6,529 bases of DNA from Acidobacteriota bacterium. Its GTDB lineage: Bacteria > Acidobacteriota > Vicinamibacteria > Vicinamibacterales > UBA823. The notes below the pieces were generated by a model. It was given only the letters and a program-made list of their open reading frames with translations. It searched no databases and was not told the DNA's origin. Where the stretch lies: positions 1-6,529 of the forward strand of contig DODG01000163.1 in the NCBI GenBank assembly GCA_003509065.1. Direction: 5' to 3'. Of the stretch, positions 1 to 6,529 are shown one piece after another. Each line of letters begins with the position of its first letter. Position 1 is the stretch's first letter. A program made the position numbers and the translations under genes.

Positions 1-813
1 CCGCATAGGCTCATTTTCGGGGCAGTCTCTCGCACCTAGCAAAATCAAGTCTGGCCTGCCGAGCAAGTCACCTATCGTCTCAGCGATCTCAGCAACGGTG
101 GTGGGTTCGCCCAAGCCAATGTTTACCGCGCCATCGATTCGACTTGTAGCGGCACTCCAAATAGCCGCGGCGGCATCCTCAACATGAAGGTAGTCACGGA
201 CTTGGAGGCCCGGTGTTAACTCAGCCGTCTCTCCCTTCAACAAGCGCAGCATGGTCGACGGAACAAGCCGACGCTCATCTTCGTAAGGCCCGTATGAATA
301 AAAGAGTCGGGGGGTAAGGACACGAAGTCCTGTTAGATTTGAGAACTCCTGAGCAATTTCAAACAGCGCCTTCTTGCATGCCCCATAGACGTCGTGCGGA
401 TTCAGAGGCGTTGTTTCTACAAGTTGCTCATACTGAAGATCGTATTCGAAGCAGGTACCTGCCGCCACGAATCGTTCGCAGCCGATTTTCTGAATCAGTC
501 GCAGCAATTCAAGGCTTCCGCTAAGCGATGTGAAGTTGGTTTCCGCAGCTGCACGACCTGACCAACCGCGCCACGCCAGATGAATACAGATTTCCGGGCG
601 TGCAGTTTGGATAAGATCCTCGACCGCCGCCACGTTCTCTAGGTCACTTTCCACTATCGACAAGCGGCTCTCGATGTCACGGATCCGCCAACGGTCCGTC
701 GAGGGACTGATGAGTCCAGTTACATCATGCCCTTCCGCCAGTAGTTGGCGGGCGAGATGGGAGCCAACGAAGCCACCTACTCCGGTCAGCAGAACACGAT
801 AAGTCAGCACCAT
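1..813 (-). CDS. NAD(P)-dependent sugar epimerase/dehydratase-family protein (extended SDR), 3' end cut off by window edge
   Basis: This is a predicted cytoplasmic nucleotide-sugar epimerase, dehydratase or 4-keto reductase; 271 codons are open without a stop. The N-terminus has the Rossmann dinucleotide motif TGVGGFVGSH (residues 10-19; Gly11, Gly14, Gly17). HLAW follows at 78-81, then AAGTCFEY at 117-124, where Thr120 takes the catalytic Ser/Thr place. The YGACK motif at 143-147 supplies the YxxxK catalytic pair Tyr143 and Lys147. RDYLHVED at 206-213 is the conserved substrate-domain motif. Relatives run to roughly 300-320 residues, so perhaps 30-50 are missing. The ATG at 813 lies inside the end of rfbF (10-base overlap). 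Its GGAAGG sits only 1-2 bases upstream, so the GTG at 810-808 is another possible start. The lack of the GHTGFKG-type motif argues against CDP-glucose 4,6-dehydratase. Beside rfbF, a later step in CDP-deoxysugar synthesis is the best inference. The exact reaction cannot be read from sequence. Confidence 0.88.
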   Translation of the reverse strand, partial: MVLTYRVLLTGVGGFVGSHLARQLLAEGHDVTGLISPSTDRWRIRDIESRLSIVESDLENVAAVEDLIQTARPEICIHLAWRGWSGRAAAETNFTSLSGSLELLRLIQKIGCERFVAAGTCFEYDLQYEQLVETTPLNPHDVYGACKKALFEIAQEFSNLTGLRVLTPRLFYSYGPYEDERRLVPSTMLRLLKGETAELTPGLQVRDYLHVEDAAAAIWSAATSRIDGAVNIGLGEPTTVAEIAETIGDLLGRPDLILLGARDCPENEPMR

Positions 814-1583
814 ACCTTCCAGGGCGACTCGCCACGATCCCAAAGTTCATTCAGTATCTTGAGTTCACGGTACGTGTCCATCGCGTAAAAAAATCCGTCA
901 TGTCGGTAAGCCATCAGCTCCCCCTCACGAGCCAACCGAGTTAACGGTTTCTGTTCAAGCACGCAGTCGTCATCGGAGTCCAAATACTCGTCGACTTTTC
1001 GGTCGAAAACAAAAAAGCCAACGTTGACCCATCCATCGATTTGTGGCTTCTCGTCGAACCCAGAAACTGTACCAGCGGCGTCCAAATCTAGAACCCCATA
1101 GCGGGACACGGGGCTGACTGTGGTCACCGTCGCGAGCCGACCATGCGATCGATGGAATTCAAGAAGTGCCTTGACATCGACATCGCTTAAACCATCCCCG
1201 TAGGTAACCATGAACGTATCACCATCGACATGCTTCATCGCCCGCTTGATTCGGGCGCCAGTCATCGACTCAAGTCCAGTATTAGCCAGAGTTACCCGAA
1301 ATTCTGCTTCGTCATGTTCACCGTGGTACTCGATTTCATGTTTGGAACCCAACGACATCGTGAAGTCGTTGTTCATCGCCTCGTAGTTCAGGAAATGCTC
1401 CTTGATCATGTTCCCGCGATAGCCGAGGCACAGCACGAATTCGTTTAGTCCATGGTGAGCATAGAGCTTCATGATGTGCCAAAGAATCGGCCTGCCACCG
1501 ACTTCGACCAAGGGTTTCGGGCGAAACTCAGTCTCCTCCCGGAGGCGTGTGCCCTGGCCACCACACAAAATCATCACCTTCAC
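804..1583 (-). CDS. rfbF: Glucose-1-phosphate cytidylyltransferase
   Basis: The enzyme joins CTP and alpha-D-glucose 1-phosphate to give CDP-glucose and pyrophosphate (EC 2.7.7.33), the first committed step to CDP-linked deoxysugars; it is cytoplasmic. The 259 residues match the usual length of about 257. The N-terminal nucleotide-binding signature LCGGQGTRLREET (6-18) is followed by PKPLVEVGG (22-30) and ILWHIMK (33-39). YGDGLSDVD (128-136) carries the probable metal-binding Asp130. FDEKP (176-180), GWVNVGFFV (184-192), AMDTYREL (234-241) and the C-terminal SPWKVW (253-258) are all typical of RfbF rather than RmlA or GalU. The start is GTG at 1583, because AAGGAGG lies 7 bases upstream and the protein then begins just before the conserved motif. 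The frame stays open upstream to about 1919, but that part only shadows the flippase gene. The GTG overlaps the flippase stop by 4 bases (GTGA), and the stop overlaps the next gene. Confidence 0.95.
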   Translation of the reverse strand: MKVMILCGGQGTRLREETEFRPKPLVEVGGRPILWHIMKLYAHHGLNEFVLCLGYRGNMIKEHFLNYEAMNNDFTMSLGSKHEIEYHGEHDEAEFRVTLANTGLESMTGARIKRAMKHVDGDTFMVTYGDGLSDVDVKALLEFHRSHGRLATVTTVSPVSRYGVLDLDAAGTVSGFDEKPQIDGWVNVGFFVFDRKVDEYLDSDDDCVLEQKPLTRLAREGELMAYRHDGFFYAMDTYRELKILNELWDRGESPWKVWC

Positions 1584-3013
1584 GCCGGATCCTCCTTCAT
1601 GAGCACCTTCCCAAAGCCATAAATTCGAAGCAGAACACTTACACTCACCACACCGCAAATCACACCGACCAGATACGACACAGGGTCTGGCACAAGCAAG
1701 ATTATCAAGTAGACCATTGGCACCGGGACAATAAGCCATGGCAAGTGTCTCACATGCCCGAACCGCCGCTGCACCAAGATCATGACAATCCCGGCCGAAA
1801 GTGAATACGCCAGAACGGTCGCACATGCCGAACCTACGATGCCGAACCTTGGAATCAGGAGGAAATCGAGGACGACATTGGTAGAAGCAGATATCAGCGT
1901 CACACCGGACAGCCCCCAAGTGAGACCACTAGCGCTAATAAGCGGGACCAAGCCGTTGAAGAGTGCGAGAGCGCTGGATGCAACCAGTAACAGGGCCAAA
2001 ACTGGGACTGCGTCCCCGAACACGGGACCGAAAATGGCTGGTAACAGCCAACGGGCTGTCAATAGGATCACGATGAACAAGACAGAAGTCGTCAGAAGCC
2101 ACTGGGGCAAAGTCCGGTCCAGAAAATTACGTATAGCCGATTTCTCGCCCCTGGCTACCATGATCGAAAGCTTTGGCAACAGCAGCGTCGAAAATACGAT
2201 TGTAATCTGCTGCGCGACAGCTGCTATCTGCCAGCCTAGTTGATACAGGCCCACGTCGGAAATCGGACGGAACTGTCGAATGATGATGAAATCAAACCAG
2301 TTCGCGCCAAAGAACCCTGCCCAACAGGAAATAAGTAGCGGGAAAGAAAATGCGAGCATTCGCTTCCTCGTTGCTCCGCATTGCACGGGTAGCAACGCTC
2401 GTCGTCCAAGTATCAAAAGTGCTGCCATGGTTACGAGGATCGCGCCAACAGCATACAGAGCCAAAACGACTGGGACGTTCAGGAGAGCTAAGGGTAAAGC
2501 TGCCACAAGAGTCAAGACCGCTGCCTTCTCAAGAACTAACATCGCCCCGTAACGCCCCATTTCCTGTCTCGCCTGGAATACCCCTCCCAGGGACTGCAGG
2601 GCGAACGTAGCAAGAAACTGGGCGATGATTATTCCGATAGCCCAAACGGGCACTCCCAGGTATGAAGCGACAAACGGACGCCACCAGATCAGGGCGAACA
2701 TACACAGCAAGGCGAACGGAAAAGCGATTGAAATACGCGACCAAAACGATTTATAGAGACGTCCTGTCGCATTGAATTCTTCTGAAGCAAACCTCACAAA
2801 TCCGATATGGGTCCAGTTGGCTGTCCCAAGCAGGAGTACTTGCCCCAGCATGAGCAGCATCGCCAGCCGCCCATAATCCTCGACGCCCAGGCGCCGCGTT
2901 AGAACTACGTTTAAGGCAAAAGCGAGCGCCATCGATACATAGTTTTGCGCTCCGAGGGCAAGGAAAGACCGAGAAAAGGGCCCCATGGTCCCTACACGGT
3001 CGATCAGGGTCAT
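1580..3013 (-). CDS. Oligosaccharide flippase, Wzx-like (MOP superfamily polysaccharide transporter)
   Basis: This is a predicted inner-membrane flippase that moves undecaprenyl-diphosphate-linked repeat units to the periplasmic face. The 477 residues are strongly hydrophobic, with about 14 candidate membrane segments by eye (roughly 19-38, 47-66, 95-113, 122-142, 162-180, 183-203, 221-240, 255-279, 305-325, 333-355, 362-386, 391-413, 424-441, 444-464). The N-terminal pattern (NVVLTRRLGVEDYGRLA, 35-51) is common in this family, and VGLYQLGWQIA (254-264) follows the mid-protein segment. Length and topology fit Wzx/RfbX; sequence alone does not give substrate specificity. The ATG at 3013 has GGAGG 10 bases upstream and GAGG 4 bases upstream. 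The gene follows the family 2 glycosyltransferase by 51 bases and overlaps rfbF by 4. A teichuronic-acid or exopolysaccharide exporter of the same superfamily is the main alternative. Confidence 0.9.
   Translation of the reverse strand: MTLIDRVGTMGPFSRSFLALGAQNYVSMALAFALNVVLTRRLGVEDYGRLAMLLMLGQVLLLGTANWTHIGFVRFASEEFNATGRLYKSFWSRISIAFPFALLCMFALIWWRPFVASYLGVPVWAIGIIIAQFLATFALQSLGGVFQARQEMGRYGAMLVLEKAAVLTLVAALPLALLNVPVVLALYAVGAILVTMAALLILGRRALLPVQCGATRKRMLAFSFPLLISCWAGFFGANWFDFIIIRQFRPISDVGLYQLGWQIAAVAQQITIVFSTLLLPKLSIMVARGEKSAIRNFLDRTLPQWLLTTSVLFIVILLTARWLLPAIFGPVFGDAVPVLALLLVASSALALFNGLVPLISASGLTWGLSGVTLISASTNVVLDFLLIPRFGIVGSACATVLAYSLSAGIVMILVQRRFGHVRHLPWLIVPVPMVYLIILLVPDPVSYLVGVICGVVSVSVLLRIYGFGKVLMKEDPA
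1591..1597 (-). promoter_or_regulatory. Strong ribosome binding site of rfbF
   Basis: On the minus strand the sequence reads AAGGAGG, a near-complete Shine-Dalgarno match, 7 bases before the GTG at 1583. It lies within the last codons of the flippase gene. It decides the GTG start over both the long upstream extension and the ATG three codons further in. Confidence 0.8.
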
Positions 3014-3064
3014 TTGACCTCATCCTCCATCACTAGGCCAAACAACAAGTTCGCCCAGAGTAGA

Positions 3065-4039
3065 CTAGTGTTCGACATGGTTGGAGTGACCACGGCTTGG
3101 TCGAATCATAGCGGCAAGTTGGTTCAGTCGACGCAATTGCGACGCTGACAACATCGACAGACCTAACCCCAGAATAATCTTTGGGTGCAAAGCCTGTCGC
3201 CTGTCAAACTTAACTGCTTTTATCAGCATCTCGCGAGCCCAAGCAGGATCATTCACCGTTCGAATTCCCCACCACATTCCGAACCGATAAACGTCTCCAC
3301 GCATGATTCTGAACGATTCGCGGCTCGCCTCCGGAAAATCACGCTCGCTTTCAAGTTTGTCGAGGAAAATAAGCAAAGTCTCAACGTTACGTTTTACAGC
3401 TCGTCCACGATTATGCGGATGGTCGCGCATAACCACCGTGGGTTGCGGGATGAAGTGAAACTGGTGCGTCATCGCAATTCGAAAAAAGATAAGCTCACCT
3501 TCTACGAATATGTCCTCATAGAATGGGTGCCTCTCAAAACACTCCCGCCGGATGAGAGGCGAGATCGGGTTAATCGGTCGGCGAGCACTAAACTCGGTCA
3601 ATAGATTGTCAAAAATGGGCCCTTCAGCGGTGAGCGTTGCGTCTATCCAACGCTCTCCTGTGTCTACGTCAAGACGTTCACCAGGTGAATAGACCACGCC
3701 GTAGTCACTCGGCAATTTGTCGAATGCCTCCACTTGCAGACGCAGTTTGTCAGGGAGGTAGAAGTCGTCCGAGTAAAGCACCGAGATGAACTCCCCAGAG
3801 CTGGCAGCAATCGCTTCATTGAGGCGCTTTGTCGGAGCATCATTTTTCTCGTGCAGGATGACACGGATCTCTGCCCGGCCTTCATAAGAATTCAGGATCT
3901 CCTCCGACTCATCCGTCGAACCATTGTCGACGACGATAAGCTCCCAGTCCGTGAACGTCTGCGCCACCACGCTTTCGATCGAGTCGCGAAGAAATCCAGC
4001 CTGGTTATACGACAGTAGACATATGGAGACACGAGGCAC
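3065..4039 (-). CDS. Glycosyltransferase family 2
   Basis: This is a predicted inverting GT-A glycosyltransferase that adds one sugar from a nucleotide donor to the growing lipid-linked repeat unit, at the cytoplasmic face of the membrane. From the GTG at 4039 the protein has 324 residues. VSICLLSYNQAGFL (4-17) is the classic family 2 opening; LIVVDNGSTDES (34-45) binds the nucleotide; LYSDDFYLPDKL (88-99) contains the DxD-type metal site (Asp91, Asp92). The C-terminal half is less conserved and ends in a hydrophobic to amphipathic stretch (about 287-313) that could touch the membrane. The start is uncertain. The frame is open upstream to a TTG at 4153, but those 38 residues precede the point where family members normally begin, and AGGA lies 9 bases before the GTG. 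No ATG is available near there. Donor and acceptor cannot be predicted. Confidence 0.9.
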   Translation of the reverse strand: MPRVSICLLSYNQAGFLRDSIESVVAQTFTDWELIVVDNGSTDESEEILNSYEGRAEIRVILHEKNDAPTKRLNEAIAASSGEFISVLYSDDFYLPDKLRLQVEAFDKLPSDYGVVYSPGERLDVDTGERWIDATLTAEGPIFDNLLTEFSARRPINPISPLIRRECFERHPFYEDIFVEGELIFFRIAMTHQFHFIPQPTVVMRDHPHNRGRAVKRNVETLLIFLDKLESERDFPEASRESFRIMRGDVYRFGMWWGIRTVNDPAWAREMLIKAVKFDRRQALHPKIILGLGLSMLSASQLRRLNQLAAMIRPSRGHSNHVEH

Positions 4040-4169
4040 GGTTATATGTCCTAGATAGGATTCAGAGGTAGTGTGGCTAAGGAACCGAGTGGAGGAACCG
4101 CATGCGACGATCTCTCCTGTAATCAGCCGGGCAAAGTCACCGACAAGCAACAAATGATAAAGGAAACGG

Positions 4170-5396
4170 TCATTGGTGTGAAACGGCCTTGGTTAGTTGT
4201 TCGTACAAATGTCCGTACCGCTCGGCACCCTGTTGAAGATCAAATAGCTCCTCTGCGGTCTGCCGGCAACGACCACGCACGCTCGAATCCGTCAGCATGG
4301 TGCGGATCTGTGCAAGCGACGAATCAAACCCTCTTTCATCGAGATCATCTAATACCACTCCCACACGTTGCTGTGCCACGATTCCCCCTGAATCCCCAAC
4401 ACCATCATTGATGATTACGGGCACACCACACGCTAAGAATTCCGCTAGCTTCGTGGCTGCAGAGCCACGCTTCGACATTGAGGGGCGTATAAAGAAAACT
4501 CCAGCGTCGAACAGCGACATCACCCGCGGCATATCAGCAAACTGAGCGCTGTGGATAATCAGTCGGTCCTGGGGAACCCCAGCAGCCTCACAGTCCCGGC
4601 GCAGGGAATCATGATCTTCCCGAGTGACAATGAGGATACGGGCCTGCTCAAACGCCTGAGAGATACACGCGAGAAATCGCAACATCTCGGCCCTCAAGTA
4701 CCATCCGCTCATTGTCCCAACACAGCCGATAACATCTGCGCCAGAGATCCCAAGTTTGGAGCTTAAAGTCGAGTCTTTCTCTTCTACCGTAAAGCGCTGC
4801 AAATCAACACACGTAGGAATCACAACTACCGGAACCCCTTCCCGAACGGGGTACCCGCCCGTAGAAAAAGTCCGGACGCCTGCCTCAGTGAGTGACACAA
4901 TCGCATCAGCTGCCCGGAAGAACCGTTGTTCACACCACTTACCAACGTGAAATAGAATGCCGCCTGCTTTCCAGTGCCCAGCCTCTACTTTTTCATCAAC
5001 CCAAAAGCCGCGCATATCAAACAGGAACTTGGCTCCGCCGCCACGGCGCGCTGTAATCGCGATCAACGACGGCACATAGCCACGAGCATGCACTACATGT
5101 ATACCGTCAGAACGACACGCTGCTCGGGCAAGCTTGACTCCAATAAGTATGTCAAACAGCGTGGATACTACTGGTGGCCATTTGTGGTAGCGCAACCAAA
5201 CCCATTCGATACCGTGCCTTTCCAACCGATCGCGCATCGCCGAAACTCTTACCCGATTGGCCAAGTCTTTCGGCCTCTCGAAAGAAAGCAGCTTGATCTT
5301 GTTATTGGCCGCAAGTCGGTCGAGATAGCTGACAACCTGTGACTCGCCCAAAGGTTCGAGCACGCCGTCGTACGATATGTAGAGTATTTTATTCAA
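4170..5396 (-). CDS. Glycosyltransferase family 4 (GT-B fold)
   Basis: This is a predicted retaining glycosyltransferase of polysaccharide assembly, 408 residues and full length for the family. The N-terminal domain begins ILYISYDGVLEPLGESQV (4-21), a signature of a recognisable GT4 subgroup in surface-polysaccharide loci. HARGY (103-107) and FDMRGFWVDE (126-135) follow. The C-terminal nucleotide-sugar domain has IGCVGTMSGWY (223-233) and KRGSAATKLAEFLACGVPVI (309-328). The usual first Glu of the EX7E motif is replaced by Gly311, while Glu319 is kept. The start is a TTG: an in-frame stop lies 33 bases upstream with no ATG or GTG between, and AGGTGG (5406-5411) precedes the TTG by 9 bases. It is the first gene of the minus-strand run, separated from the next conserved start by 130 bases. 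The sugar transferred is unknown. Confidence 0.9.
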   Translation of the reverse strand: MNKILYISYDGVLEPLGESQVVSYLDRLAANNKIKLLSFERPKDLANRVRVSAMRDRLERHGIEWVWLRYHKWPPVVSTLFDILIGVKLARAACRSDGIHVVHARGYVPSLIAITARRGGGAKFLFDMRGFWVDEKVEAGHWKAGGILFHVGKWCEQRFFRAADAIVSLTEAGVRTFSTGGYPVREGVPVVVIPTCVDLQRFTVEEKDSTLSSKLGISGADVIGCVGTMSGWYLRAEMLRFLACISQAFEQARILIVTREDHDSLRRDCEAAGVPQDRLIIHSAQFADMPRVMSLFDAGVFFIRPSMSKRGSAATKLAEFLACGVPVIINDGVGDSGGIVAQQRVGVVLDDLDERGFDSSLAQIRTMLTDSSVRGRCRQTAEELFDLQQGAERYGHLYEQLTKAVSHQ

Positions 5397-5405
5397 ACCA
5401 TCATC

Positions 5406-5411
5406 CCACCT
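5406..5411 (-). promoter_or_regulatory. Ribosome binding site supporting a TTG start
   Basis: The minus strand reads AGGTGG, 9 bases before the TTG at 5396. The two ATGs nearby are in another frame and meet a stop at once (ATG ATG GTT TGA), so this site supports TTG as the start of the family 4 glycosyltransferase. Confidence 0.5.
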
Positions 5412-5427
5412 AATACAGAACCCCGCC

Positions 5428-5433
5428 TATAAT
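5428..5433 (+). promoter_or_regulatory. Possible -10 element in the divergent gap
   Basis: A perfect TATAAT lies in the 121-base gap between the two divergent glycosyltransferase genes. It would give a transcript starting near 5440 with a leader of about 78 bases before the ATG at 5518. No convincing TTGACA-like box is seen 16-18 bases upstream, so it is only a candidate. On the other strand the overlapping GATTAT, with TGGACG 17 bases upstream, is a weaker candidate for the minus-strand genes. Confidence 0.3.
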
Positions 5434-5517
5434 CGGCAACCCAACCGGAATCGTCCACCTTCTGCTTGCATACCAAACAATTCTATTGGTCCGTGAGCCT
5501 GGAGGCGCGTGCGCCAC

Positions 5518-6529
5518 ATGACACAACAGAAACACAAGTCAGCGCCGATTCGCATCCTCAGGATCATTACTCGCTTAAATATCGGTGGCCCTTCAATCCA
5601 GGCGATCAAGCTATCCAGGCGCCTTGATTCAGCAGGCTTCCATACAACGCTCGTGCATGGCCAGCTCGGCCCCGATGAAGGCGACATGCGAACCTTGCTC
5701 TCCACAGAAGGGCTCGACATCATTTCGATGCCAATACTTCGTCGCAAAGTCGATCCTTTGAACGACATACGCACCTTTTGGCAGTTGTTGCGGCTCCTAA
5801 GAAACCTGCGGCCAGCCATCGTCCACACACACATGGCGAAGGCCGGTGCCCTCGGACGTCAAGCCGCTATCGTCTACAACACGCTCTGGGCTCGCAACCA
5901 TCCAGTGAAACTCGTGCACACTTACCATGGGCACGTACTGGAAGGATACTTCTCTGCGCCCAAAACAGCGTTATTTCTTGCTGCTGAGAAATTGCTCGCC
6001 CGACGAACCAACACACTCATCGCGGTCTCCGCACAGGTTCGCCAAGAACTTCTCAAGGAGTATCGAATCGGAAGGGAAGATCGCTTTCAGGTTGTACCCT
6101 TAGGGTTAGATTTGGCCCCTCTCGAAGCCATCGACAATACGGCACGGCGAGACGCCCGAAAACAGCTTGGCATTCCAGAAGAAGCCAAAGTGATCGTTTG
6201 GGTCGGTCGGCTTACACCAATCAAACAGCCAGAGGTCTTCCTCGACGCAGCCAAATTGATCAAGCTACGCCACCCACAGGCGATATTCCTAGTGGTTGGA
6301 GATGGAGAGCTGCGAAGCGAGGTCGAATCGAAAGCACGTGCCTTGGAAATGGCAAACGACATACGATTTTTGGGCTGGCGGGGAGACCTCGAAAAAATCT
6401 ATGCTGCTTCTGACCTTTCGCTCCTTACATCACGGAACGAAGGCACGCCGGTAGCAATCATCGAAGCAATGGCGGCCGGGCTTCCCAGTGTTAGCCCCAA
6501 CGTCGGAGGTGTCCGCGACGTGATCACCG
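5518..6529 (+). CDS. Glycosyltransferase family 4 (GT-B fold), 3' end cut off by window edge
   Basis: This is a predicted retaining glycosyltransferase of surface-polysaccharide synthesis; 337 codons are open up to the window edge. The N-terminal domain has ILRIITRLNIGGPS (13-26), IVHTHMAKAGALGR (101-114) and HTYHGHVLEGYF (134-145), a set typical of one GT4 subgroup in exopolysaccharide clusters. The C-terminal domain has VWVGRLTPIKQ (227-237), VVGDGEL (259-265) and an intact EX7E motif (Glu308 and Glu316) within NEGTPVAIIEAMAAGLPSV. Relatives are about 370-400 residues, so the last 40-60 are probably missing. The ATG at 5518 is chosen because the conserved N-terminus follows it closely. GGAGG (5501-5505) lies 12 bases upstream, rather far. 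An in-frame GTG at 5509 is possible but only 3 bases from GGAGG. It is transcribed away from the other five genes, so it belongs to a separate transcript. Confidence 0.9.
   Translation, partial: MTQQKHKSAPIRILRIITRLNIGGPSIQAIKLSRRLDSAGFHTTLVHGQLGPDEGDMRTLLSTEGLDIISMPILRRKVDPLNDIRTFWQLLRLLRNLRPAIVHTHMAKAGALGRQAAIVYNTLWARNHPVKLVHTYHGHVLEGYFSAPKTALFLAAEKLLARRTNTLIAVSAQVRQELLKEYRIGREDRFQVVPLGLDLAPLEAIDNTARRDARKQLGIPEEAKVIVWVGRLTPIKQPEVFLDAAKLIKLRHPQAIFLVVGDGELRSEVESKARALEMANDIRFLGWRGDLEKIYAASDLSLLTSRNEGTPVAIIEAMAAGLPSVSPNVGGVRDVIT

Noticed and set aside
1..813. CDP-glucose 4,6-dehydratase (rfbG), expected next to rfbF
   Set aside because: The N-terminal motif is TGVGGFVG rather than the GHTGFKG pattern of that enzyme. 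The rest resembles general epimerases and reductases.
804..1919. A 371-residue reading of rfbF with 112 extra N-terminal residues
   Set aside because: The extra part overlaps the flippase coding region in another frame and has no RfbF-like sequence. The GTG at 1583 with a strong ribosome site gives the normal family length.
1782..2243. 153-residue open frame on the plus strand
   Set aside because: It lies wholly antisense to the flippase gene, shows no recognisable motif and looks like a shadow of it.
3014..3064. Possible terminator or promoter between the family 2 glycosyltransferase and the flippase
   Set aside because: No stable hairpin followed by T residues and no good promoter boxes are visible in these 51 bases. 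Read-through is more likely.
5427..5834. 135-residue open frame on the minus strand
   Set aside because: It is antisense to the clear N-terminal motifs of the plus-strand family 4 glycosyltransferase and resembles no known protein.

Overview
The window holds part of a surface-polysaccharide (O-antigen or capsule type) gene cluster, probably from a Gram-negative bacterium. The evidence is a Wzx-like multi-pass flippase, a glucose-1-phosphate cytidylyltransferase of the RfbF family, a nucleotide-sugar short-chain dehydrogenase and three glycosyltransferases. Base composition is balanced by eye, and GTG and TTG starts are common. The sequence does not fix the genus.

Layout: five genes lie on the minus strand and read right to left from about 5396 to beyond position 1. 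In transcription order they are a family 4 glycosyltransferase (5396-4170), a family 2 glycosyltransferase (about 4039-3065), the flippase (3013-1580), RfbF (1583-804) and an NAD(P)-dependent sugar epimerase/reductase (813 to beyond 1). The last three genes overlap by 4 and 10 bases, so they are probably translationally coupled. A sixth gene, another family 4 glycosyltransferase, starts at about 5518 on the plus strand and runs off the right edge. It diverges from the others across a 121-base gap that holds a TATAAT hexamer. No stretch longer than 300 bases lacks a gene.

How the genes fit together (inference): RfbF would make CDP-glucose. A CDP-glucose 4,6-dehydratase, not present here and expected to the left, would oxidise it. 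The partial dehydrogenase could then reduce or epimerise the product to a deoxy sugar. The glycosyltransferases would assemble a lipid-linked repeat unit and the flippase would move it across the inner membrane.

I found no RNA gene, CRISPR array, insertion sequence, phage gene or defence system. The useful second looks are the identity of the CDP-sugar, non-ATG starts, a degenerate active-site motif in one glycosyltransferase, and the divergent control region. No clearly undescribed system is visible.
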